DNA from: Ovis canadensis
Lineage: Eukaryota > Chordata > Mammalia > Artiodactyla > Bovidae
Reading direction: 5' to 3'
NCBI RefSeq assembly: GCF_042477335.2
Contig: NC_091255.1
Coordinates: 27,630,501-27,694,500, forward strand
Length of the DNA: 64,000 nt
Part shown: positions 32,742 to 44,557 of the stretch, piece after piece
Position numbering within the stretch: position 1 is the stretch's first letter
Layout of the letters: every line of letters begins with the position of its first letter
Translations under genes and position numbers: made by a program
The notes under the pieces: generated by a model
Told to the model about the DNA's origin: nothing
The model's database searches: none
The model's input: only the letters and a program-made list of their open reading frames with translations

Positions 32742-33316
32742 AACTACTGTGTCTTGCCTGCTTCTCCTTTGTTTCTGCATTCCTTCAGTTCTCTCGTTAG
32801 GAACTGCTCGAGTCTCCTTTTGGAAGTAAAGGAAGTCCTAGGAGACTGAAGTCTTTTTTATAAACAAGAAACGGGGGATCACTTTTTGTGATATAAATAA
32901 AATCAAGTGGTTGTTAAGAAAATGAAAACGAACAAGAACTTAATTTATAGTTTGCCCCAAAGTGATCATTTTTTTATGATGGAAATAAAATCAAGTGGTT
33001 GTTTAGAAAAAAAAAAAAAGGAAGAAATGGGGGATGCAGAGGGGCTTTTGTGCCCGGGAGGGCCCCGCAGGGTCTTGCTCAGTTTCAGCGGAGGTGCAGC
33101 AGGCTCAGGTGACACCTGCCATGAGAAGGTGCCCCCAGTTCGAGCCAGAATGCAGGCCTCCAGGTTCCACGTGTAACAAAGATGAAAAAGACTCCAGCTA
33201 TCAACGTATGTTTTGAATTTTTCCACGGTTTCCCCTGTGAGATTTAGAGTATCTCACAGGGAACTGGAGGCTTATCTGGGTGGGTGTGCCTGCCTCATTT
33301 CTCACTTGCCAGGTAG

Positions 33317-33500
33317 GAGGGGAAACTCAGGCTGAGGAGGCAGTCGTCGTCACCACCCAGGCAGGTGGAGAAGCAACTGACCACGGGGAACAAACACGCG
33401 GAAGAGAGGGTGCGTCCCTGCCCCAGACAGAGCTGGATTGTTCAGCTGTGAAGTTGGGGGTGAAGTGGGGCTCTGTGTGCCCATGCCAGGATTATCTGCG
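33317..33500. repeat. flank shared, inverted, with 49506-49697
   Basis: About 180 bases beyond the BovB 3' end, containing GTGAAGTTGGGGGTGAAGTG and CACCCAGGCAGGTGGAGAAG. It is about 96% identical by eye to the reverse complement of 49506-49697. It is not a repeat family that I recognise, apart from a MIR-like GGGGAAACTCAGGCTGAG at its left end. Confidence 0.75.
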
Positions 33501-34322
33501 TTCAGTTCAGCTCAGTTCAGTCGCTCAGTCGTGTCCGACTCTTTGCAACCCCATGAATCGCTGCTCGCCAGGCCTCCCTGTCCTTCACCAACTCCTGGAG
33601 TTCACTCAGACTCACGTCCATCCAGTCGATGATGCCATCCAGCCATCTCATCCTCTGTCGTCCCCTTCTCCTGCCCACAATCCCTCCCAGCATTAGTCTT
33701 TTTCCAAGAGTCAACTCTTTGCATGAGGTGGCCAAAGTACTGGAGTTTCAGCTTTAGCATCATTCCTTCCAAAGAAAACCCAGGGCTGATCTCCTTCAGA
33801 ATGGACTGGTTGGATCTCCTTGCAGTCCAAGGGACTCTCAAGAGTCTTCTCCAACACCACAGTTCAAAAGCATCAGTTCTTCGGCGCTCAGCTTTCTTCA
33901 CAGTCCAACTCTCACATCCAGACATGACCACTGGAAAAATCATAGCCTTGACTTGACGGACCTTTGTTGGCAAAGTAATGTCTTTGCTTTTCAATATGCT
34001 ATTTAGGTTGGTCATAACTTTCCTTCCAAGGAGTAAGTGTCTTTTAATTTCACGGCTGCAGTCACTATCTGCAGTGATTTTGGAGCCCCAAAAATAAACT
34101 CTGACACTGTTTCCACTGTTTCCCCATTTATTTCCCATGAAGTGATGGGATCGGATGCCATGATCTTTGTTTTCTGAATGTTGAGCTTTAAGCCAACTTA
34201 TTCACTCTCCTCTTTCACTTTCATCAAGAGGCTTTTTAGTTCCTCTTCACTTTTTGCCATAAGGGTGGTGTCATCTGCATATCAGGTTATTGATATTTCT
34301 CCTGGCAATCTTGATTCCAGCT
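33500..34322 (-). mobile_element. BovB (RTE) LINE, 3' part, reverse orientation
   Basis: The reverse-strand reading frame (33602-34138) contains WGSKITADSDCSREIKRHLL and [20 protein letters not shown], the typical C-terminal part of the BovB reverse transcriptase ORF. Further 5', minus-strand GATATGCAGATGACACC encodes the YADD catalytic site. The frame is broken between these pieces, so the copy is dead. The 3' tail (+ strand GTTCAGTTCAGCTCAGTTCA) is at 33500. The 3' flank 33317-33500 recurs next to another BovB at 49.5 kb. Confidence 0.9.
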
Positions 34323-34647
34323 TATCTGCATGGCAGAGGCTAATGAGTTTGGAAGCACTGGCTGGCTGCAAACCTTCAAGATGTATTGGCTGTAGAAATG
34401 AATGAGCAAGGGTGGGAACTAGGAAACTGAATCATCAACACTGGAAATGAACATTGAGCATTGATTCCGCTTTCACAGGACACATTCCTCCACTCTGTTG
34501 AAGGATGATTTGCAGGATTTTCAAAGAAGAAAATGTATTGCTGAATCTAACCATTTTGTGAGACTTACAATGTTCAGGGGCTATTGTGGACAGAGCAGGT
34601 GTTTGCAAAGATTTACATGTTTTCCCTTAAGCTGCAGTGGAGGGTGG

Positions 34648-34862
34648 GCTCCCCGCTGGTGCTAGTGGTAAAGAATCCACCTGCCACTGCAGGAGACACA
34701 AGAGATGCAGGTTCAGTCCCTGGGCCGAGAAGATCCCCTGGAGACGGAAATGGCACCCAAGCCCAGTGTTCTTGCCTGGAAAATTTCATGGGCAGAGGAG
34801 CCTGGAGGGCTACAATCTTGCGGGCCGCAAAGAGTCAGACATGAGTTAGTTGACTAAACCAA
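34648..34862 (+). repeat. Bov-tA/Bov-A SINE
   Basis: GGGCTCCCCGCTGGTGCTAG, AGGTTCAGTCCCTGGGCCGA, AAAGAGTCAGACATGAGTTA. Confidence 0.87.
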
Positions 34863-35306
34863 CCGACTGGCCTTTGGACTTTTTTCCTTTCTCAATAGGT
34901 GATTTTTATCTTTTGAGGAAACACTAATCAATGGCAATGGAAACCTCTTTACCCAGGGTCTGAGTGTAGGTGGGGGAGGCTGACGATTAACCAGGGTAAA
35001 TCGAGGTTCAGGTGAGAGTTCCTCTGTCCTTCTGCTCATGGAAGCTTCCAGACTGACTTGAAAGCAGTAGGGGGAAGGAGCTTTTGGCAAACAAGGCTCT
35101 GTCTTCAGCCCACTGTTTCACATCTAAAATCTCCTAGCTACCTCTATGCCCTGAAACCCATCTTTAAATGCTATTCTATTCAAGTAGGTGATACATGTAG
35201 GGCCTGATGATGGGGCTCCAGGCACAAGGCCTTCCTATGTCTCCCATTTCTTTGATTATAGGAAACAGCCTTGATTTGGCCTCCATGACCTTCCCTGAGT
35301 TCCAAC

Positions 35307-35664
35307 TGTAAGAAATAAAAACTCAAAATGGTCCATTTTCAAGGACAACTAGCCTAGAGTGAGAGTCTGCTGATGTAAGAGCCCTTAGGATACTTGCATA
35401 GGAGAATCCAGACAGAGGGAGAGTAATAAATCCAAGTGACTTTCTCGGGAAGATTGTTAACCCTGTAGTACTTAGCCAATGAGGAGCCGGGGGAGGGACT
35501 TGCATGCTGAGAGGATAAAAATCCCATTGACGCTGGGTCTACAGCCTTCCCACCAGACACCCGATCTTGCGAGACTTGTCATTAAAGCCTTACTTCTCGC
35601 TGCATCTTGTGTCTCCAAGTCTATTCCTTGGGTTGGGGCTGGTGGGCTTTATTTCCCACACAAG
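35307..35664 (+). mobile_element. probable LTR (solo or remnant) of an endogenous retrovirus
   Basis: The stretch has promoter-like order: a CCAAT-type box (TTAGCCAATGAGGAGC), GAGGATAAAAATCCC as a TATA-like box, then ATTAAAGCCTTACTTCTCGC as a polyadenylation region and a GT-rich end. The edges (TG at 35307, CACA at about 35664) are guesses; I could not find a target duplication. Confidence 0.5.
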
Positions 35665-35819
35665 GGGCAGATTCAAGCTGTTGTTCATTAGGGAAGGGAG
35701 AGGGTTGGAGACCAAAGAGAAACAGTCAAGAGCAGCCTTGGGACAAGGTCCTGTTTCCCCATCAACGGATACATACCATATCTTTGAGTTGTTTTGCAGA
35801 TACTGACACCCCTTCCAGG

Positions 35820-36165
35820 TGGGAGAAGTTAACAATTAATGATGATATGCTGACCACAATCATGTAGACCCCGGACCAGTTGGACCTGAAGTCTACTCAC
35901 CTCACCATCAACCCATCAGAAGAATGTCCATGGACTGAACACACTCTCTTTGAACTATTACTATAAAACTTTTTTTTTATAGTAATAAAAAATAAGGTTT
36001 TTTATTCCTCACTATTTTCCCCAAGTTGGGACACAAGAATTAGAGGGCATTTAGCTCACTGTAGCCCCCTTTGCCTGGCGCGAAAATAAAGCTACTGTTT
36101 TCTACTTCACTCAAAACTCTGTCTCTGAGATTTGATCTGGCACCAGTGTACAGAGAAGCTGAGCT
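35820..36165 (+). mobile_element. second LTR-like remnant
   Basis: Contains CCCCGGACCAGTTGGACCTG, a TATA-like TACTATAAAACTT and AATAAAGCTACTGTTTTCTA, a typical R/U5 polyadenylation signal followed by U5-like TGATCTGGCACCAGTGTACA. Boundaries are approximate. Confidence 0.5.
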
Positions 36166-36354
36166 TTTGGCATCACAAGTGCACGTCCTCTGCAGGAGTG
36201 GATGGTTCCAGATATTGGTGCTGGAGAGAAGACTTCCCTAGAATATATTGGCATGTGGGTGTGGTTCTGTTGGGTGCTTTGGCTGGTCTATGGAGAAGGG
36301 AGACACAGAACCACCAGCTGCTAAGATGAAGATGAAAGCTGATAAAAACAAAAT

Positions 36355-36480
36355 TCCACTGAGTAAATCTGAAGATTTAATTGGCTTTATTATTCAGTGA
36401 TTCATGAATCAGGCAGCATCTGATGTTGTAAATAGAAACAGAAAGGTTGTAAAAAAAGAAAAAAGAAAGGTTTTTAGAGG
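36355..36480 (-). mobile_element. LTR-like remnant, reverse orientation
   Basis: AATTGGCTTTATTATTCAGT is a reversed polyadenylation-signal region, followed by ATTCATGAATCAGGCAGCAT, which resembles old ERV1-type LTR ends. No clear boundaries. Confidence 0.35.
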
Positions 36481-36685
36481 TCGAAGAAGGGTGGGAAGTA
36501 GGAGCTATTAACAAAAGCTAATAAAGGACTGTTTCATACCCACTCACCTTCTTCTGGAAGCAGGGCAAGTGTCACTCTTGTAGATTGCTTCTTCCTCCCA
36601 AGGATGGAGAGGGCCCAAGAGACGGATTACCACCAGGGTGCAGACCAGAAAATTCCAGTCTGGCTGGTTAAGACTACATTCCTAG

Positions 36686-36749
36686 GGGGAGTTCCCTGGT
36701 GGTCCAGGGGTCCCAGCTTCCACTGCAAGGGGCATGGGTTCAGTCCTTG
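36686..36749 (+). repeat. Bov-tA SINE, left half (split by L1)
   Basis: GGAGTTCCCTGGTGGTCCAG and GCATGGGTTCAGTCCTTG. The SINE stops at the poly-T of the L1 and resumes at 44526. Confidence 0.8.
36741..36749. repeat. target-site duplication of the L1 (left copy)
   Basis: CAGTCCTTG, repeated at 44526-44534 on the other side of the L1. Confidence 0.75.
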
Positions 36750-37106
36750 TTTTTTTTTTTTTTTAATTTTTATTTTTACTTATTTTACTTTACAATACTG
36801 TATTGGTTTTGCCATACATTGACATGAATCCACCATGGGTGTACATGCGTTCCCAAACATGAACCCCCCTCCCACCTCCCTCCCCATAACATCTCTCTGG
36901 GTCATCACTGTGCACCAGCCCCAAGCATGCTGTATCCTGCGTCGGACATAGACTGGCGATTCGATTCTTATATGATAGTATACATGTTACAATGCCATTC
37001 TCCCAAGTCATCCCACCCTCTCCCTCTCCCTTTGAGTCCAAAAGTCCACTATACACTTCTGTGTCTCTTTTGCTGTCTTGCATACAGGGTCATCATTACC
37101 ATCTTT

Positions 37107-40100
37107 CTAAATTCCATATATATGTGTTAGTATACTGTATTGGTGTTTTTCTTTCTGGCTTACTTCACTCTGTATAATCAGCTCCAGTTTCATCCATCTC
37201 ATCAGAACTGATTCAAATGAATTCTTTTTAACGGCTGAGTAATACTCCATTGTGTATATGTACCACAGCTTTCTTATCCATTCATCTGCTGATGGACATC
37301 TAGGTTGTTTCCATGTCCTGGCTATTATAAACAGTGCTGCGATGAACATTGGGGTACATGTGTCTCTTTCAATTCTGGTTTCCTCGGTGTGTATGCCCAG
37401 CAGTGGGATTGCTGGGTCATAAGGTAGTTCCATTTGCAATTTTTAAAGGAATCTCCACACTGTTCTCCAAAGTGGCTGTACTAGTTTGCATTCCCACCAA
37501 CAGTGTAGGAGGGTTCCCTTTTCTCCACACCCTCTCCAGCATTTATTGCTTGCAGATTTTTGGATCGCAGACATTCTGACTGGTGTGAAGTGGTACCTCA
37601 TTGTGGTTTTGATTTCCATTTCTCTAATAATGAGTGATGTTGAGCATCTTTTCATGTGTTTGTTAGCCATCCGTATGTCTTCTTTGGAGAAATGTCTATT
37701 TAGTTCTTTGGTCCATTTTTTGATTGGGTCGTTTATTTTTCTGGGATTGAGCTGCATAAGTTGCTTGTATATTTTTGGATTAGTCGTTTGTCAGTTGCTT
37801 CATTTGCTATTATTTTCTCCCATTCAGAAGGCTGTCTTTTCATCTTGCTTATATTTTCCTTTGTTGTGCAGAAGCTTTTAATTTTAATTAGATCCCATTT
37901 GTTTATTTTTGCTTTTGTTTCCAGTATTCTGGAAGGTGGATCATAGAGGATCCTGCTGTGATTTATGTCGGAGAGTGTTTTGCCTATATTCTCCTCTAGG
38001 AGTTTTATAGTTTCTGGTCTTACATTTAGATCTTTAATCCATTTTGAGTTTATTTTTGTGTATGTTGTTAGAAAGTGATCTAGTTTTATTCTTTTGCAAG
38101 TAGTTGACCAGTTTTCCCAGGACCACTTGTTAAAGAGATTGTCTTTCCTCCATTGTATATTCTTGCCTCCTTTGTCAAAGATAAGGTGTCCATATGTGTG
38201 TGGATTTATCTCTGGGCTTTCTATTTTGTTCCATTGATCTATATGTCTGTCTTTGTGCCAGTACCATACTGTCTTGATGACTGTGGCTTTGTCGTAGAGC
38301 CTGAAGTCAGGCAAGTTGATTCCTCCAGTTCCATTCTTCTTTCTCAAGATTGCTTTGGCTATTCGAGGTTTTTTTTATTTCCATACAAATTGTGAAATTA
38401 TTTGTTCTAGTTCTGTGAAAAATATGGCTGGTAGCTTGATAGGGATTGCATTGAATTTGTAGATTGCTTTGGGTAGTATACTCATTTTCACTATATTGAT
38501 TCTTCCGATCCATGAACATGGTATATTTCTCCATCTATTAGTGTCCTCTTTGATTTCTTTCATCAGTGTTTTATAGTTTTCTATATATAGGTCTTTAGTT
38601 TCTTTAGGTAGATATATTCCTAAGTATTTTATTCTTTTCGTTGCAATGGTGAATGGAACTGTTTCCTTAATTTCTTTTTCTACTCTCTCGTTATCAGTGT
38701 ATAGGAATGCAAGGGATTTCTGTGTGTTGATTTTATATCCTGCAACTTTACTATATTCATTGATGAGCTCTAGTAATTTTCTGGTGGCGTCTTTAGGGTT
38801 TTCTATGTAGAGGATCATGTCATCTGCAAACAGTGAAAGTTTTACTTCTTCTTTTCCAATTTGGATTCCTTTTATTTCTTTTTCTGCTCTGATTGCTATG
38901 GCCAAAACTTCCAGAACTATGTTGAATAGTAGCGGTGAAAGTGGGCACCCTTGTCTTGTTCCTGACTTTAGGAGAAATGCTTTCAATTTTTCACCATTGA
39001 AGATAATGTTTGCTGTGGGTTTGTCATATATAGCTTTTATTATGTTGAGGTATGTTCCTTCTATTCCTGCTTTCTGGAGAGTTTTTTATCATAAATGGAT
39101 ATTGAATTTTGTCAAAGGCCTTCTCTGCATCTATTGAGATAATCATATGGCTTTTATTTTTCAATTTGTTAATGTGGTGAATTACATTGATTGATTTGCG
39201 GATATTGAAGAATCCTTGCATCCCTGGGATAAAGCCCGCTTGGTCATGGTGTATGATCTTTTTAATGTGTTGTTGGATTCTGATTGCTAGAATTTTGTTG
39301 AGGATTTTTGCATCTGTGTTCATCAGTGATATTGGCCTGTAGTTTTCTTTTTTTGTGTCATCTTTGTCAGGTTTTGGTATTAGGGTGATGGTGGCCTCAT
39401 AGAATGAGTTTGGAAGTTTACCTTACTCTGCAGTTTTCTGGAAGAGTTTGAGTAGGATAGGTGTTAGCTCTTCTTGAAATTTTTGGTAGAATTCAGCTGT
39501 GAAGCCATCTGGACCTGGGTTTTTGTTTGCTGGAAGATTTCTGATTACAGTTTCAATTTCCGTGCTTGTGATGGGTCTGTTAAGATTTTCTGTTTCTTCC
39601 TGGTTCAGTTTTGGAAAATTGTACTTTTCTAAGAATTTGTCCATTTCTTCCACGTTGTCCATTTTATTGGCATATAACTGCTGATAGTAGTCTCTTATGA
39701 TCCTTTGTACTTCTGTGTTGTCTGTTGTGATCTCTCCATTTTCATTTCTAATTTTATTGATTTGATTTTTCTCTCTTTGCTTCTTGATGAGTCTGGCTAA
39801 TGGTTTGTCAATTTTATTTATCCTTTCAAAGAACCAGCTTTTGGCTTTGTTGATTTTTGCTATGGTCCCTTTTGTTTCTTTTGCATTTATTTCTGCCCTA
39901 ATTTTTAAGATTTCTTTCCTTCTACTAACTCTGGGGTTCTCCAATTCTTCCTTTTCTAGTTGCTTTAGGTGTAGAGTTAGGTTATTTATTTGACTTTTTT
40001 CGTTTCTTGAGGTATGCCTGTATTACTATGAACTTTCCTCTTAGCACTGCTTTTATAGTGTCCCACAGGTTTTGGGTTGTTGTGTTTTCATTTTCATTAG

Positions 40101-40963
40101 TTTCTATGCATATTTTGATTTCTTTTTTGATTTCTTCTATGATTTGTTTGTTATTCAGAAGTGTGTTGTTCAACCTTCATATGTTGTAAGTTTTAATAGT
40201 TTTTCTCCTGTAATTGAGATCTAATCTTAATGCATTATGATCAGAAAAGATGTTTAGAATGATTTCGATTTTTTTGAATTTATCAAGTTTAGATTTATGG
40301 CCCAGGATGTGATCTATCCTGGAGAAGGTTCCATGAGCACTTGAGGAAAAAGGTGAAATTCATTGTTTTGGGGTGAAATGTCCTATAAATACCAATTAGG
40401 TCTAAGTGGTCTAATGTATCATTTAAAGTTTGCATTTCTTTGTTGATTTTCTGTTTAGTTGATCTGTCCATAGGTGTGAGTGGGGTATTAAAGTCTCCCA
40501 CTATTATTGTGTTATTGTTAATTTCCCCTTTCATGCTTGTTAGCATTTGTCTTACATATTGCGGTGCTCCTATATTGGGTGCATATATATTTATAATTGT
40601 TATATCTTCTTCTTGGATTGATCCTTTGATCATTATGTAGTGGCCTTCTTTGTCTCTTTTCACAGCCTTTGTTTTAAAGTCTATTTTATTGGATATGAGT
40701 ATTGCCACTCCTGCTTTCTTTTGGTCTCTATTTGCGTGGTATATCTTTTTCCAGCCCTTCACTTTCAGTCTGTATGTGTCCCTTGTTTTGAGGTGGGTCT
40801 CTTGTAAGCAGCATATAGAGGGGTATCCATTCGGTTTTTGTATCCATTCGGCCAGTCTTTGCCTTTTGGTTGGGGCATTCAATCCATTTATGTTTAAGGT
40901 AATTATTGATAAGTATGATCCTGTTACTATTTTCTTTATTGTTTTGGGTTCGGGTTTATACAC
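37107..40963 (-). pseudogene. L1 ORF2 (endonuclease and reverse transcriptase), broken into several frames
   Basis: The endonuclease domain is at 40295-40963 (NINGLNAPTKRQ, LQETHL, VGDFNTPL). The reverse transcriptase lies over 39.9-38.4 kb ([45 protein letters not shown]). The C-terminal part continues to 37107 ([28 protein letters not shown]). At least five frame changes or stops separate the pieces, so the element cannot supply its own machinery. Confidence 0.9.
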
Positions 40964-41314
40964 CCTTTTTGTGTTTCCTGTCTAGAGAATATCCTTTAGA
41001 ATTTGTTGGGGAGCTGGTTTGGTGGTGCTGAATTCTCTCAGCTTTTGCTTGTCTGTAAAGCTTTTGATTTCTCCTTCGTATTTGAATGAGATCCTTGCTG
41101 GGTACAGTAATCTGGGCTATAGGTTATTGTCTTTCATCACTTTAAGTATGTCTTGCCATTCCCTCCTGGCCTGAAGAGTTTCTATTGAAAGATCAGCTGT
41201 TATCCTTATGGGAATCCCCTTGTGTGTTTTTTGTTGCTTTTCCCTTGCTGCTTTTAGTATTTGTTCTTTGTGTTTGATCTTTGTTAATTTGATTGATGTG
41301 TGTCTTGGGGTGTT

Positions 41315-41908
41315 TCACCTTGGGTTTATCCTATTTGGAACTCTCTGTGTTTCTTGGACTTGGGTGATTATTTCCTTCCCCATTTTAGGGAAGTTTTCAA
41401 CTATTATCTCCTCAAGGATTTTCTCATGGTCTTTCTTTTTGTCTTCTTCTTCTGGGACTCCTATAATTCGAATGTTGGAGCGTTTCATATCGTCCTGGAG
41501 GTCTCTGAGATTGTCCTCATTTCTTTTAATTCGTTTTTCTTGTTTCCTCTCTGATTCATTTATTTCTACCATTCTATCTTCTATTTCACTAATCCTATCT
41601 TCTGCCTCTGTTATTCTGCTATTTGTTGCCTCCAGAGTGTTTCTGATCTCATTTATTGCATTATTCATTATATTTTGACTCTTTTTTATTTCTTCTAAGT
41701 CCTTGTTAAACCTTTCTTGCATCTTCTCAATCCTGGTCTCTAGGCTATTTATCTGTGATTCCATTTTGATTTCAAGATTTTGGATCATTTTCACTATCAA
41801 TATTCAGAATTCCTTCTCAGGTAGATTCCCTACCTGTTCCTCTTTTGTTTGGTTTGGTGGGCAACTCTCCTGTTCCTTTACCTGCTGAGTATTCCTCTGT
41901 CTCTTCAT
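41315..41908 (-). pseudogene. L1 ORF1 (RNA-binding chaperone), broken
   Basis: L1 ORF1 proteins coat L1 RNA as trimers. The frame starts at an ATG at 41908 (minus) and encodes a long coiled coil (IEKMQERFNKDLEEIKKSQN) followed by the start of the RRM domain (RSNIRIIGVPEEE). An in-frame TGA at 41804-41806 and another at 41315-41317 interrupt it. The second is in a CGA-type context, suggesting CpG decay. Normal ORF1 would continue further. Confidence 0.85.
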
Positions 41909-42469
41909 CTTGATTATATTGCTGTGTTTGGGGTGGCCTTTTTATATTCTGGTAATTTGTGGAGTTCTCTTTATTATGGAGCTTCCTCACTGTGGGTGGG
42001 GTTGTATCAGTGGCTTGTCTAGGTTTCCAGGTTAGGGAGGCTTGTGTTGGAGTTCTGGTGGGTGGAGCTGGGTTTCTTCTCTCTGGAGTGCAGTGGAGTG
42101 ACCAGTAATGGGTTATGAGACGTCAAAAGTTTTGGAGTAACTTTGAGCTGCCTGTATATTGAACCTCAGGGGTGTGTTCCCGTGTTGCTGGAGAATTTGC
42201 ATGGTATGTCTTGTTCTGGAACTTGTTGGTCCTTGGGTGGAGCTTGGTTTCAGTGTAGGTATGGGGGCATTTGATGAGCTCCTATTGCTTAATGTTCCCT
42301 GAATTCAGGAGTTCTCTGATGTTTTCAGGCTTTGGACTTAAGCCTCCTGCTTCTGGTTTTCAGTTTTATTTTTACAGTAGCCTCTAGACTTCTCCATCTA
42401 TACAGCCCCAATGATAAAACATCTAGGTTAAAGATGAAAAGTTTCTCCACATTGAGGGACACTCAGAGA

Positions 42470-43255
42470 GGTTCACTGAGTTAGAAGGAGAAGAGAAGAG
42501 GGAGGGGGTAGTTAGAGGTGACTGGAATGAGATGGAGTGAGATCAAAAGAGGAGAGAGTAAGCTAGCCAGTAGTCACTTCCTTATGTGCACTCCATAGTC
42601 TGGACCACTCAGAGGTATTTACGGAGTTATAGAGGGAAGAGGAGAGGGAGGAAGTAGACAGAGGTGGCCAGGAGGATAAGAGAGAGGAAAGAGAAGGAGA
42701 GAGACAAATCCTGCCAGTAACCAGTTCCTTAGGTGTTCTCCACCGTCTGGAACACACAGAGATTCACAGAGTTGGATAGAGAAGAGATGGGGGAGAAAAG
42801 AGACAGAGGCCACCTGGTGGAGGAAAAAGGAGAGTCCAAAGGAGGAGAGAGTGGTCAAGCCAGAAATCTCGCTCTCAGGTAAAATTGGGTAGTGAAGTTT
42901 GGGTTTTTAAATGTACAAAATTGCCAACAAAAACCAAAGAGCAAAGATTAAAAATCTAGAGTAGAGGTTGGATTTTCAAAAATACAATATTAAAGAAAAG
43001 AAGCAGAAGGAAAAAGGAAAAAAAAAGCCACAAGAATTATTTAATAAACAAAACAAAACAAACAACAAAAAAAACCCACCAATAACCACCCAAAGACTAT
43101 ATATGGTGTTTGCCTTAAAAAAAAAAAAAGTCTTTTTTTTTTGAATAATAATAATAGGGTATAGAAATAAAAATTAGAGGAGAAATAGAAGACTTAACTA
43201 TTAAAAAAAAAGTTAGAAAAAAAAGAAAAAAAAAGGAACGATTTTAAAAACAGTG
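42470..43255 (-). repeat. low-complexity purine-rich part of the L1 5' UTR
   Basis: On the + strand, three imperfect blocks of GAGAAGAGGGAGG-type sequence repeat at about 42.48, 42.63 and 42.78 kb, each preceded by a CACAGAG-type block (about 140-150 bases apart). They look like tandem monomers of the L1 5' UTR. A-rich sequence follows to 43.25 kb. Confidence 0.6.
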
Positions 43256-44525
43256 AAAATATATTTGGCCCTTCTCTGATGTTGTGGGCAGTGTGGGGTC
43301 ACTTCCAAGGTGGTTCCCTCTGTTTAACTTCTTCTGTTTGCTGGTTTTTCAGGCTCACTAGTTCAGGCGCGCTGTGGGGAGGGGGGATGTGCAAACAAAT
43401 AGCGCTGTCGTGTGCACACAGTGTCTCAGCCCCGCTGGACCTGTCCCTTCTTGCAGCGTACAAACTGCTCCGGCTCTACAATGCTCAGCCGGGAACCGTC
43501 TGAGGCCAGCCCTAGGCTGCGTGCACTTCCCCGGTCTAAGCTGCTCAGGTTCGGTGCTCAGGTAGCCCTCAGAGGCACAGATTCAGTTGGGACTGCCTTT
43601 TGTGCCCTTCCCAGGTCCGAGTAGCTCAGGCGTTTGGCGAGCGCGATCGCTGCGACTTGTCGCCTTTTCTGCCTCTGCTGCTCAGTTTTCTGGGTGGACC
43701 GCTGGTGCCCCTTGTGAGGCAGATGGTGACTGTCCAGCACCCCCAGAAGTCTTAGCAAAGAAGCCTGTTTGCAGTTTGGTAAGTAAAGTCTCTCTGGGTC
43801 TGCAATTGCTCCTTTCCAGTCCTTATGGCTCTGGCTGCCTGTCCCCGGCGGGGGATGGTCTGCAGCCGGCTATTTCCGTTCCGTCCTTTGTTCTGTGCTC
43901 GGTCCTGGCAGTGTCTTATGTTCGAGCTTTTCTCCTGGTAGCTATCCCACAGTCTGGTTTGCTAGCCCAAGTTAGATCGTTCTGGTTGCACGTGGGGTGT
44001 TCCTGCTGGATTCTTACAAAGCACTGCAGCCCGCGCCTCCCACGCTTCCCTGCCCTGCCCCCACTTCCTAGTGGCGGACGCAGGCGTCTGTGCTGCTTTT
44101 CCGCTGGGGGAGTTACTGTTGGGCTTGTAATATCTTGGTTTTAATTATTTATTTATTTTCCCCTTCCTGTTATGTTGCCCTCTGTGTTTCCAAGGCTGGC
44201 CACAGACTCAGCAGGGAGAGTGTTTCTTGGTGTTTGGAAACCTCTCTTCTTAAAATTCCCTTCCTGGGACAGGCTTCCCTTCCCAGGAAGGAGCTCCCTC
44301 CCCACCTCCTTTGTCTCCTTTTTCGTCTTTTATATTTTTTCCTACCTGTTTTTGAAGACAATGGTCTGCTTTTCTGGTTGCCTGATGTCCTCTGCCAGCC
44401 TACAGAAGTTGTTCTGTGGAGTTTGCTCAGCGTTGAAATGTTCTTTTGAGGAATTTGTGAGGGAGAAAGTGGTCTTCCCGTCCTATTCCTCTGCCATCTT
44501 AGGACCGCCCCCCCCCCCCCCCCCC

Positions 44526-44556
44526 CAGTCCTTGGTTTTGGAATTAAGATCCCCCA
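44526..44556 (+). repeat. Bov-tA SINE, right half (split by L1)
   Basis: Starts with the duplicated CAGTCCTTG and continues AATTAAGATCCCCCATG, the expected SINE continuation after the left half at 36686-36749. Confidence 0.75.
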
Positions 44557-44557
44557 T

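Larger units (their letters stand above)
36750..44525 (-). mobile_element. near full-length L1 LINE, antisense, inactive
   Basis: About 7.8 kb. The 3' end is the poly-T at 36750-36764 and the 5' end is at GGACCG plus a C-run at 44502-44525. The 5' start matches the ruminant L1 opening (GGTCCTAAGATGGCAGAGGA on the minus strand). A long 5' UTR (about 41.95-44.5 kb) includes purine-rich and A-rich simple sequence. ORF1 and ORF2 follow in order and are both broken. A 9-base target duplication flanks the whole, so it inserted as one unit into a Bov-tA SINE. Confidence 0.92.

Noticed and set aside
37107..44525. Intact, possibly active L1
   Set aside because: ORF1 has two in-frame stops and ORF2 has several frame breaks.
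36686..44556. The duplicated CAGTCCTTG as a recombination or phage attachment site
   Set aside because: It is the target-site duplication of a retrotransposed L1 with a poly-T tail; this is a mammalian genome without integrases.
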